In this document: positions 35,501 to 43,000 of the stretch, in pieces
Numbering within the stretch: the first letter of the stretch is position 1
Layout of the letters: each line of letters starts with the position of its first letter
Assembly (NCBI RefSeq): GCF_006715005.1
Contig: NZ_VFMJ01000001.1
Span: 1,922,001-1,986,000, forward strand
DNA: 64,000 nt
Origin: Serratia marcescens
GTDB taxonomy: Bacteria; Pseudomonadota; Gammaproteobacteria; Enterobacterales; Enterobacteriaceae
Direction of reading: 5' to 3'
Notes under the pieces: model-generated
Told to the model about the DNA's origin: nothing
The model's input: the letters and a program-made list of their open reading frames with translations, nothing else
Databases searched by the model: none
Made by a program: the position numbers and the translations under genes

Positions 35501-36948
35501 TGAATGACGAAGCCTTGCAATCGTTATTGGATATCGATGAAAACTACCCTACGCCGCAGGTGAACGCTTTCCTGGCGCAACCGCAAAACCGGGCCTTTCT
35601 GGAGTATGTGCATAAGGATCCGTTCGGCTGTCACGTGTTCCCCGGCGATATCGTCGACTATCCGCTGTCCGCGTTTTTTACCGACATGGAAGCCGACATT
35701 CGTCAGGCGGGCAAAATCCATCTCTGGGCCTATATCCCAACCTGCCGCTATCGCTGCCATTTTTGCCAGTACCCCACGGTGATACTCAATCCCAAGGCGC
35801 CCGCCTCTCAGGAGGTATTCCGCGATTTGGTCGACTTCAATATCAAAGAGGCTCGAATGTGGCTGGCGCGCGTGCCCAGCCTGGCCGAGGTGGAAATCGG
35901 CGAGTTCAACGTCTTCGGCGGCACGCCGTCCCTGCTGCCGGAGCCGGAACTACGCCGTATGATGGCCTTCTACTACAGCCACTTTAACTTCGCTAACGCC
36001 ACCCTGCGTTTCGAAGGAGAGCCAGGCACCCTGAATAAAGCCTATCTGACGCTGTTGAAAGAGCTCGGCTTCAGCAAAATCAGCTTCGGTACCCAGTCCT
36101 TCAATGATGACATCATCACCGCCTGCGGGCGCATGCATTCGGCCGAGGAATGCGTGGAAACCATTTATCATGCGCGTGCACTCGGCATCGATTGGGTCAG
36201 CGTGGATCTCATCTATGGCATGCTGGGGCAAAGCGTGGACGACGTAAAATACGACATGGAAAAGACCCTTGCGCTGGATCTGTCACATGTCGTCTGCACC
36301 AAGCTGCACATGGATGAGTTTATTAAAAATCGCACCGGCGTCTCGGGCGAACGCGAAAGCCTGTGGCAGAAAAAGGGGCTGATCAGTGTCAATAACATGC
36401 GCTTCCCAGGATTGGGCAAGCAGTACCAAATGCGCGAACTGGTCGAAAGATACCTGAACGACGGCTATACCGAACACCCCACCATGTACTTTCACCGCAA
36501 TGATCAACAACCGGAAAAGTGGAAGGCGCTGATCACCGATCTCGACAAACAGTATCCGGAAGTGGCGATCGGTTTGGGCGGCAGTTCCAAATCGACGCGA
36601 TCCGAAGCCATCAACCTCACCGGTTACAAGAAATACAAGGACGCGCTCAACGAAGATCGGCTGCCCATCGAGGAAAGCCGCGGTTTCTCTCCGATCCAGC
36701 GCGAAGTGAACGCTTTCAAAATGGCGCTCTCCACCTTGCTGCCGGTGGACGATCGGGTGTTTAAACGGCGCTTTGACGGCAACAGTCTGTTTGCTAACCC
36801 GGTCATCCGCCACACGTTGAAAACTTTGGTGGATAAAGCGTTGGTCACCGTCGATGGCCCGTGCGTCAGGCTAACGCCCATCGGCGTCACGCTGGTTGAA
36901 GCCATTATCAATACCCAATTTTCCGCAGAATTCCCCCATCAGGAGTGA
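35500..36948 (+). CDS. HemN-like radical SAM protein
   Basis: A 482-residue enzyme with the radical SAM cysteines Cys82, Cys86 and Cys89 (TCRYRCHFCQYP) and the HemN-type FNVFGGTPSLLPE motif near 132-144, followed by LRFEGEPGTLNKAYL and SFGTQSFND, as in the coproporphyrinogen dehydrogenase superfamily. The cysteine after the third (HemN has CxxxCxxC-x-C) is replaced (CQYP), and the first 75 residues do not resemble HemN. A winged-helix-like C-terminus is present. Proteins of this class include methyltransferases and ring-forming enzymes of natural-product pathways as well as haem enzymes. Its setting among glycosyltransferases suggests a biosynthetic role. Start: GGAGGGG a few bases before the ATG. 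Confidence 0.82.
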   Translation: MNDEALQSLLDIDENYPTPQVNAFLAQPQNRAFLEYVHKDPFGCHVFPGDIVDYPLSAFFTDMEADIRQAGKIHLWAYIPTCRYRCHFCQYPTVILNPKAPASQEVFRDLVDFNIKEARMWLARVPSLAEVEIGEFNVFGGTPSLLPEPELRRMMAFYYSHFNFANATLRFEGEPGTLNKAYLTLLKELGFSKISFGTQSFNDDIITACGRMHSAEECVETIYHARALGIDWVSVDLIYGMLGQSVDDVKYDMEKTLALDLSHVVCTKLHMDEFIKNRTGVSGERESLWQKKGLISVNNMRFPGLGKQYQMRELVERYLNDGYTEHPTMYFHRNDQQPEKWKALITDLDKQYPEVAIGLGGSSKSTRSEAINLTGYKKYKDALNEDRLPIEESRGFSPIQREVNAFKMALSTLLPVDDRVFKRRFDGNSLFANPVIRHTLKTLVDKALVTVDGPCVRLTPIGVTLVEAIINTQFSAEFPHQE

Positions 36949-36951
36949 ATG

Positions 36952-37761
36952 ATGACCACAACCGCCTCCAAACCTAAACCGGTATTCAGCTTCTATTACA
37001 TCGGCATCGATACCGAAGCCGGCGTAACGCAACAACAGTTTGAAACCTTTGTCCGCGAAAAAGGCGTACATATCCCCTGTTATCCCGGCTGGCGCTGGAC
37101 GTTGTTGCGCGGCCTGCGCGGCGAGCGCGTCGGGCAATACCTGATGCTGTACGAGATTGACAGCCCCGAGCAGCGCGATCGTTACGTTACCGCTACCGGA
37201 CAGAGAACGGCGCAAGCGCACGAATTCTGGCGTCAGCATGCCGATGCGCAGGAAATCCTCGCCGAATGGCGAAAACTGGGCACCTACAGTCTGCTGCCGA
37301 CGCTGTTCAGCGATTATCGTCTGCTGGCGGAGAATGAAAGAAGTGACGTGCCGAGTGGCCCGCGTTTTCAAGAACGGCCCGGAGAGGCACCCGAAGCACG
37401 CATTATCGGCATCCACAATCTGGCGCTGCGCGAGGGCGTGACGCCGGCGCAGTTCGAACGTTTTATCGCCGAGAATCACCATCGCATTGAAGATTATCCG
37501 GGCTGGAAGTTTCATTTGCTCAAGGGAGAGCGCGGCAATCGGCTCGACCAGTACGCGGTCATGATGGAAATCGCCAGCCTGGCGGCGCTGGACGTGTTCT
37601 ACCCGGAACCCGACATCGCCACCGCCGAAGCGACAACCTTCGCCAAAGCGCATCGCGACACCAAACAAATGTATGAAGAGTGGAAGCAACTGGCGTCATT
37701 TTCCGGTTCGCCGCAAATTTATACCGACTATCTGTCCGTCGCACAGAGCCGATCGTCATGA
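36952..37761 (+). CDS. Two-repeat ferredoxin-like protein of unknown function (copy A)
   Basis: A 269-residue protein made of two similar halves. Half 1 has GVTQQQFETFVREKG, YPGWRWTLLRGLRGERVGQYL and FWRQ...EWRKLGTYSLLPTLFSDY. Half 2 has GVTPAQFERFIAENH, YPGWKFHLLKGERGNRLDQYA and MYEEWKQLASFSGSPQIYTDY. The predicted beta-alpha-beta-beta-alpha-beta order fits an alpha/beta-barrel (ABM-like) domain. I recognise no named family. ATG 36952 has AGGAG six bases before it; the adjacent ATG 36949 is possible. It follows the radical SAM gene directly and its stop overlaps the MFS start (ATGA). A paralogue follows the MFS gene. It could bind the radical SAM product, a cofactor such as haem, or act as cyclase or isomerase. 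Confidence 0.72.
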   Translation: MTTTASKPKPVFSFYYIGIDTEAGVTQQQFETFVREKGVHIPCYPGWRWTLLRGLRGERVGQYLMLYEIDSPEQRDRYVTATGQRTAQAHEFWRQHADAQEILAEWRKLGTYSLLPTLFSDYRLLAENERSDVPSGPRFQERPGEAPEARIIGIHNLALREGVTPAQFERFIAENHHRIEDYPGWKFHLLKGERGNRLDQYAVMMEIASLAALDVFYPEPDIATAEATTFAKAHRDTKQMYEEWKQLASFSGSPQIYTDYLSVAQSRSS

Positions 37762-38930
37762 TGCTGCATTGGCTAACCGGTGAGGCCACGGAGAATCATC
37801 GCCGGCAAATCGCCACCCGAGCGATATTCTTCCTCGCCGGGTTGGGCATGGCCGCCTGGGCGCCGCTGATCCCTTTCGTAAAAGCACGGTTGGGCATCGA
37901 TGACGGCACGCTCGGTTTGCTGCTGTTTTGCCTCGCCGCCGGCTCCATGGCGATCATGCCCTTCGCCGGTTATCTGATCGCCAAGCTGGGGTGCCGCACC
38001 GTGTTGCTGGGTGCAGGCGCCTTGCTGTGCATCGACTTGCCGTTGTTGGCGTTAATCGATGCTCCGCTGCTGATGGGGGCGGCATTGGGGGTATTTGGCG
38101 CCGTCAACGGCATCATGGATGTGGCGATGAACTCACAGGCGATAATCGTCGAGCGGGAGAGCGGCCAGGCGAAAATGTCCGGTTTTCACGGCTTCTACAG
38201 CCTTGGCGGCATTGCCGGCGCCGGCGGCGTCAGTCTGTTGCTGCTGGCGGGCCTCGCCCCGGCCCTGGCCATCGGCCTGATCGCCATTCTCATCGCGATC
38301 CTGTTGCCGATCGTCGCCGGCGACTTGCTCACGTACGGCGGCATCGGCGAACGGCGACGGGGCAGCGCGCGGTGGGCACTGGCCCACGGCAAGATCCTGT
38401 TTATCGCACTGCTCTGTTTCTTCGTGTTCCTGACCGAGGGGGCGATGCTCGACTGGTCGGCGTTATTCCTTCATGCCGAACGCGGCGTGGCCAAATCGCA
38501 GGCTGGGATGGGGTTCACGCTGTATGCCGTCGCCGTGGCCTGCGGGCGACTGTGTGGCGACCGGCTGATCGGCACCATCGGGCGCTACCGCACTCTGCTG
38601 TTCGGCAGCCTGTGCGCCGCAACGGGATTGCTGTTGACCGTCAGCGTCCCTCTGGCCTGGTCCGCCTTCGTCGGGCTGATGCTGGTCGGCCTGGGCATCG
38701 CCAACATCGTTCCCATTCTGTTCAACGCCGTCGGCAATCAAAAGCAGGTACCGCCTGGCCAGGCGTTTCCCGCCGTAACGCTGGTCGGTTATATCGGTTT
38801 ATTAACCGGCCCGGCGCTGATCGGTTTTATCGCCAAGTACACCTCTCTGACTTTGGCTTTCGGTTGCACGCTGATCTGCCTGGTGCTGGTCAGCATCAGC
38901 GCCAGAGCCGTGACGCGCTCATCTCACTGA
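37758..38930 (+). CDS. MFS transporter
   Basis: A 390-residue inner-membrane carrier with about 12 transmembrane helices. The loop between helices 2 and 3 reads GYLIAKLGCRTVLLGAG, and the domain GAVNGIMDVAMNSQAIIVE with GFHGFYSLGGIAGA resembles the sugar/FucP-like and YbjJ-type MFS subgroup. ATG 37758 overlaps the previous stop codon, whereas the frame extends farther upstream without support. Lying between the two paralogous unknown proteins, it most likely exports the cluster's product or imports its precursor. Confidence 0.82.
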   Translation: MMLHWLTGEATENHRRQIATRAIFFLAGLGMAAWAPLIPFVKARLGIDDGTLGLLLFCLAAGSMAIMPFAGYLIAKLGCRTVLLGAGALLCIDLPLLALIDAPLLMGAALGVFGAVNGIMDVAMNSQAIIVERESGQAKMSGFHGFYSLGGIAGAGGVSLLLLAGLAPALAIGLIAILIAILLPIVAGDLLTYGGIGERRRGSARWALAHGKILFIALLCFFVFLTEGAMLDWSALFLHAERGVAKSQAGMGFTLYAVAVACGRLCGDRLIGTIGRYRTLLFGSLCAATGLLLTVSVPLAWSAFVGLMLVGLGIANIVPILFNAVGNQKQVPPGQAFPAVTLVGYIGLLTGPALIGFIAKYTSLTLAFGCTLICLVLVSISARAVTRSSH

Positions 38931-38952
38931 TTCAATTTGCGAGGATCGTTAA

Positions 38953-39765
38953 ATGAATGTATCAACAACGCCGGTTTTCTCCCTGCACTACGTGGGGATC
39001 AACCTGAAAAGAGGCATCGCCTCGGATCGCTTTGAGGATTTCGTTCGCCGCAAAGGCGTCGCCATCCCAGCCTACCCCGGCTGGCAATGGACGCTGCTGC
39101 GCGGCCTGCGCGGCGAACGTGAAAATCAGTACCTGATGGTTTATCAGGCTAAGGACGCCGCCACCTACGCACGCTATATCGGCGGCAACGGCGAGCTGAC
39201 CGATGAGGCGCACGCCTTTTGGCGGCAGCGCCCGGAGGCAGCTGCACTGATTGAGGAGTGGAAAACCTTCGCGACCTTCGCCGAACTGCCGACCCTTTAC
39301 ACCTGTTACAGCCTGGTGGCGGAGAATAGTCGCAGTTCGTTGCCTCCCGGCCCCAATTACCGCTACCAACCGGGACAGGAGCGCATTCAACGTGTCGTCG
39401 GCATTCATAACCTGGCGCTCAAAGCGCGTGTCTCGCCCCAGCGGTTTGAACGATTCATCACCGACAACATCCACCGCGTGCAAGACTACCCAGGCTGGAA
39501 GTTTCACCTGCTGAAGGGCCAGAGCGGCAACCGCCTGGACCAGTACGCGGTGATGCTGATCATTGAAAGCCTGGCGTCGCTCAACGCATTCCATCCAGAT
39601 CTCGACGTCTCAACCGAGCAAGCGCTCAGGTTCGTGGCGGAGCATCAGGATACCGAACGGATGTACGACGAGTGGAAAACACTGGCGTCGTTCTCCGGCG
39701 CGCCGCAAATCTACACGGATTATCTGGCGATTGGCGGCAACGAGAATCACGCGCATCCGGCGTAA
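38953..39765 (+). CDS. Two-repeat ferredoxin-like protein of unknown function (copy B)
   Basis: A 270-residue paralogue of the protein encoded at 36952. It keeps the same double-repeat plan (GIASDRFEDFVRRKG, YPGWQWTLLRGLRGERENQYL in half 1; RVSPQRFERFITDN, YPGWKFHLLKGQSGNRLDQYA and MYDEWKTLASFSGAPQIYTDY in half 2). Conserved across all four repeats are the YPGW turn, a basic LL(R/K)G loop, and a Gln-Tyr pair. The second halves are the most similar. GAGGAT lies eight bases before the ATG. Two copies in one operon suggest a heteromer or two consecutive steps on related intermediates. Confidence 0.72.
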   Translation: MNVSTTPVFSLHYVGINLKRGIASDRFEDFVRRKGVAIPAYPGWQWTLLRGLRGERENQYLMVYQAKDAATYARYIGGNGELTDEAHAFWRQRPEAAALIEEWKTFATFAELPTLYTCYSLVAENSRSSLPPGPNYRYQPGQERIQRVVGIHNLALKARVSPQRFERFITDNIHRVQDYPGWKFHLLKGQSGNRLDQYAVMLIIESLASLNAFHPDLDVSTEQALRFVAEHQDTERMYDEWKTLASFSGAPQIYTDYLAIGGNENHAHPA

Positions 39766-39772
39766 ACCGAGT

Positions 39773-39791
39773 GGCGGCGTTGAGCGCCGCC
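39773..39791. terminator. G+C-rich hairpin at the end of the unknown cluster
   Basis: GGCGGCG (39773-39779) pairs with CGCCGCC (39785-39791), loop TTGAG, starting eight bases after the stop of copy B. There is no T tract, so it may only stabilise the transcript end. Confidence 0.4.
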
Positions 39792-39976
39792 GCCTTCACG
39801 GCCGTTGTTCGCCGAACGGCGCCCACAGCATGGTTCATCCTCGGTGTCTCAGCGCCGGCGGCGCATCATGATTTTTCCAAGATTGGTTAGTGAATTTTGT
39901 TCGTTCACAGACCTGCGGCCTTCAGAGATAGTGCAACGACCCTGTGACAATCCTAATAATGAAGGTAATTAACATA

Positions 39977-40894
39977 ATGATAGATAGCAAAAAGATGATA
40001 GTGATGGCGGCGCTGCTGAGTTTTTCCGCCGCTGCCGCGCCAGGGGTGGATATCGTCGCCAACGAAACGCCTATCCACACGGCGAAAAGCGCCGAAGCCG
40101 TGGCCAAAATCCCCGCCGGCTTCCGGTTCGTGGAACCCGGTACGCTGACGGTGGCCATTTCCCTGCTGGGCAGCGGCCCGCCGTTCGGCCTGTACGCGCG
40201 CGACAATAAAACGGTGATCGGCAGCGAGGCGGACATCGCGCGCCTGGTGGCCGACGGTTTGGGGTTGAAACTCAAGCTGGTGCCCACCTCGTGGGAAGAC
40301 TGGCCGCTGGGGGTGGCCTCCGGCAAATATGACGCCGCGGTGTACAACATCACCGTGACCAACGAACGCAAGACCAAATTCGATTTCGCCACCTATCGCC
40401 AGGATACGCTGGGGTTCTACGTCAAATCCGACAGTAAAATCACCCAGATCAACACCGCGCCGGATATCGCCGGCAAAAAGATCATCGTCGATTCCGGCAC
40501 CAATCAGGAAGCGGTGCTGCTGGCCTGGGACAAGGAGAACCGCGCCAAGGGACTGGCACCGCTGCAGCCGGTGTACGTCACCGACAAGGCCGCCTCCACG
40601 CTGGCCATTCAGTCCGGCCGCGCCGACGCCACCTTCGGCCCCAACGTCTCCGGCGCCTATCAGGCGCGGCTGACCGGCAAGACCCGATTGGTGGGCATCG
40701 TGCCCGGTGGCTGGCCGAAGACCGCCAACATCGCCGTCACGCTGAAGAAAGGCAACGGCCTGGTGGACGCGGTGCAGGCTTCTCTCAACGGCGCCATCGC
40801 CAACGGCAGCTATCTGCAGGTGCTGGATCGCTGGGCGGAGAGCGACGAGAAGATCGCCCATTCCGAGATTAACCCGCCGGGGCTGGGGGACTAA
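39977..40894 (+). CDS. ABC transporter periplasmic substrate-binding protein (family 3)
   Basis: A roughly 305-residue exported solute-binding protein of the polar amino acid type. A signal peptide (MIVMAALLSFSAAAAPGVDI region) is followed by two lobes with VAISLLGSGPPFGLYARDN, ADIARLVADGLGLKLKLVPTSW and YDAAVYNITVTNERKTKFDF. ATG 39977 is used because it places the basic n-region before the hydrophobic core; 39959 and 39944 are alternatives and no start has a strong ribosome site. No permease or ATPase gene lies next to it, so it must work with a transporter encoded elsewhere. A G+C-rich hairpin follows. Confidence 0.8.
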   Translation: MIDSKKMIVMAALLSFSAAAAPGVDIVANETPIHTAKSAEAVAKIPAGFRFVEPGTLTVAISLLGSGPPFGLYARDNKTVIGSEADIARLVADGLGLKLKLVPTSWEDWPLGVASGKYDAAVYNITVTNERKTKFDFATYRQDTLGFYVKSDSKITQINTAPDIAGKKIIVDSGTNQEAVLLAWDKENRAKGLAPLQPVYVTDKAASTLAIQSGRADATFGPNVSGAYQARLTGKTRLVGIVPGGWPKTANIAVTLKKGNGLVDAVQASLNGAIANGSYLQVLDRWAESDEKIAHSEINPPGLGD

Positions 40895-40902
40895 GGCGTG
40901 AA

Positions 40903-40925
40903 CCGGCCCCGCATCGAGGGGCCGG
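40903..40925. terminator. Hairpin between convergent SBP and AcoR-like genes
   Basis: CCGGCCCC (40903-40910) and GGGGCCGG (40918-40925) with a seven-base loop lie between the two stop codons. No T tract is present. A bidirectional stop or stabiliser is possible. Confidence 0.5.
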
Positions 40926-40949
40926 CTATTGATGATCGGTCGTGACGTT

Positions 40950-42725
40950 TCATTCCGCTACCGCTTTCTGCCTTCCCAGCTTGCGGTACAGCGTGCTGCG
41001 CGAAACGCCGAGCGCCTTCGCCGCCCGGCTGAGGTTGCCGCCCGCCGTGTCGATCGCCGCCTGCAGCTCCTCCAGGCCGGTATCGGCGCTCTCCTGGCGC
41101 GGCGCCAGCACCGCGATGGACTGCGGCAGATCGTCCAGAGTGAGCACCGCATGATCGTCCGCCAGCGCCAGCAGCACCTTGAGCGTACTCAACAGCTGCC
41201 GCACGTTGCCGGGCCACGGGTAGCGCGTCAGCATCGCCAGCGCCTCCGGCAGCAGGCGAATGTCGCGCCGCTCGCCGCCCAGCTCTCGCCACAGCTGCAA
41301 AATGAAGGCTTCCAGCTGCGCCCGCTCTCTGAGCGGCGGAATGCGCAGGCTGTATTCCTGTATGCGGTACAGCAAATCCTCGCGAAATGCCCCCGCCTGT
41401 ACCTGCCGATGCAGATCGTGGTGTGTGGCGCAGACCAGCGCGAAATCGACCGGATAAGCGCTGCGGCTGCCGAGCGGCGTGACCGTTTTTTCCTGTAACA
41501 CCCGCAGCAGCCGCGTCTGCAGGCCCGCCGGCATGTCGCCGATTTCATCGAGGAACAGCACGCCGCCGTCCGCCTCGCGGATCTTGCCGATATACCCTTT
41601 CGGGTTGGCGCCGGTAAACGCCCCCGGGGCATAGCCGAACAGCTCGGACTCGATCAGCGGCTCAGGCAGCGCCGCGCAGTTGATCGCCACGAAGTTGCCG
41701 TTACGCCAGCGGCTCTCTTGAAACAGGTGTCGGCTGAAGTGCTCCTTGCCGCAGCCGGTTTCACCGGTCACGCACAGGGAAAGGCCGGCGTTGAGAATGC
41801 GCAGCGCTTTCTGATGCTGCTCGTCATGCCTTTGCGCCGGCGGTGCAGAACGCAGGGCGCTGACGCGGCGCTGCGGCGCCTCAAGCAGCGAATAATAATG
41901 CCGTTGATTGCCGGCCAGCGTCTGGTGCGGTGCGCCGGAGGGATGTCGCAGCAGGTCGGGGAACAGCTGGGCGAACTCAACCGCGCCGAATGCGGCCGGT
42001 GAAAGCTGGAACTCCAGCATCGCCAGCCGATTGGCGGCGACCAGCACTTCGTCGTGAAACACCAGCAGCAGCTCCTGCGCGCTGCCCAGGCTCCGGGCGT
42101 CGGCGTGCAGGCGCAGCGTCCAGTGACGATCGGCGATCGCACTTCTGACCCAGCGGTGTTCGATATGTCGCACCGCCTGCATGATCAGGTGCTGTGCATC
42201 GCGATACGGCCGCTGCGCGGGTGCGGAAAGATTCAATATCCCGGCAATGTGGCCATCCGGTCGGTAGATCGGCGCGGCGGTGCAGTTCAATCCGGCATTT
42301 TGGTTGAGGTAATGCTGGTCGCCGCGCACTTCGCAGAACGCGCCCAGCGCCAGCGCGGTGCCGATGGCGTTGGTGCCCCGCTCCGCTTCTCCCCACGGGT
42401 TGCCCGGCGCCAGTGCAAAGCGCGATGCCTCATGCAGAAAATCGGTGTTGCCGCGGGTTTCCAGCACCAGTCCATCGGCGTCGGCAATGACCACAATGGC
42501 GGGCTGGCGCGTAATTTGCGCGCCCAGCTGCTCGATCAGCGGCTGCACCCGTTGCGGCACCCAGTCGTTGCGGCTGCGCCGCTCTTCGAGCAACCCGGCT
42601 TTGATGAACGAGATATGCTGGTCGGCGCGCGCCAGGCCGTAGCCCCGGCTGCGCTGCCAGGATTCCGCCAGCGGGTGGGTCAACAAACTGGCGCCCTCAG
42701 TGGGCAAGCGGTCGTCAGGCAACAT
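40950..42725 (-). CDS. Sigma-54-dependent activator, AcoR family
   Basis: A 591-residue enhancer-binding protein: N-terminal GAF-type sensor (about 60-210, with FLHEASRFALAPGNPWGEAERGTNAIGTAL), AAA+ domain with Walker A GETGCGKE, the sigma-54 contact loop GAFTGA and Walker B LFLDEIGDM, and a Fis-type C-terminal helix-turn-helix (AGGNLSRAAKALGVSRSTLYRKLG). ATG 42725 is preferred over the first in-frame ATG because GGAG lies six bases before it. It is divergent from the ExaC-type aldehyde dehydrogenase gene, which has a sigma-54 promoter, so it is almost certainly its activator, probably sensing an alcohol or aldehyde. Confidence 0.9.
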   Translation of the reverse strand: MLPDDRLPTEGASLLTHPLAESWQRSRGYGLARADQHISFIKAGLLEERRSRNDWVPQRVQPLIEQLGAQITRQPAIVVIADADGLVLETRGNTDFLHEASRFALAPGNPWGEAERGTNAIGTALALGAFCEVRGDQHYLNQNAGLNCTAAPIYRPDGHIAGILNLSAPAQRPYRDAQHLIMQAVRHIEHRWVRSAIADRHWTLRLHADARSLGSAQELLLVFHDEVLVAANRLAMLEFQLSPAAFGAVEFAQLFPDLLRHPSGAPHQTLAGNQRHYYSLLEAPQRRVSALRSAPPAQRHDEQHQKALRILNAGLSLCVTGETGCGKEHFSRHLFQESRWRNGNFVAINCAALPEPLIESELFGYAPGAFTGANPKGYIGKIREADGGVLFLDEIGDMPAGLQTRLLRVLQEKTVTPLGSRSAYPVDFALVCATHHDLHRQVQAGAFREDLLYRIQEYSLRIPPLRERAQLEAFILQLWRELGGERRDIRLLPEALAMLTRYPWPGNVRQLLSTLKVLLALADDHAVLTLDDLPQSIAVLAPRQESADTGLEELQAAIDTAGGNLSRAAKALGVSRSTLYRKLGRQKAVAE

Positions 42726-42746
42726 GCGTTTCTCCCCCGTTCGCGA

Positions 42747-42791
42747 GTGTTGCAAATATGTATCACAGATGTGTATCAGGCGTTGCGACAC
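42747..42791 (+). promoter_or_regulatory. Candidate upstream activating sequence for the AcoR-like regulator
   Basis: GTGTTGCAA (42747-42755) and TTGCGACAC (42783-42791) form an inverted repeat with one mismatch. Between them TGTATCA is repeated directly at 42759-42765 and 42772-42778. The block lies about 140 bases upstream of the sigma-54 promoter, a usual enhancer distance. Confidence 0.45.
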
Positions 42792-42905
42792 GGGACACAA
42801 AAAATCATCGCCGGCGGCGGAACCGCTCGATTCGCCAAGCCACATCTGTTTTTAAAACGCTAATAAATAAGCTCTTTTAACGAGCGTCTTCGCCATGCAT
42901 CAATC

Positions 42906-42921
42906 TGGCACGGGGCGTGCT
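42906..42921 (+). promoter_or_regulatory. Sigma-54 (-24/-12) promoter of the aldehyde dehydrogenase gene
   Basis: TGGCACGGGGCGTGCT matches the consensus TGGCACRNNNNTTGCW at all fixed positions except one (G for the first T of TTGC). It sits 80 bases before the start codon and is served by the divergent AcoR-like activator. Confidence 0.85.
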
Positions 42922-43000
42922 TCTCCCTGCTGCGGCGGCATGCCGCACTCACAGGCGCAGCGCAATAGCGCCGGTTATCATCTGCAGAGAGGTGCTTCAC

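Noticed and set aside
35500-36948. Calling the radical SAM gene hemN or a haem-degrading ChuW/HutW
   Set aside because: The fourth cysteine of HemN is missing, the first 75 residues differ, and no haem uptake or haem synthesis genes are nearby.
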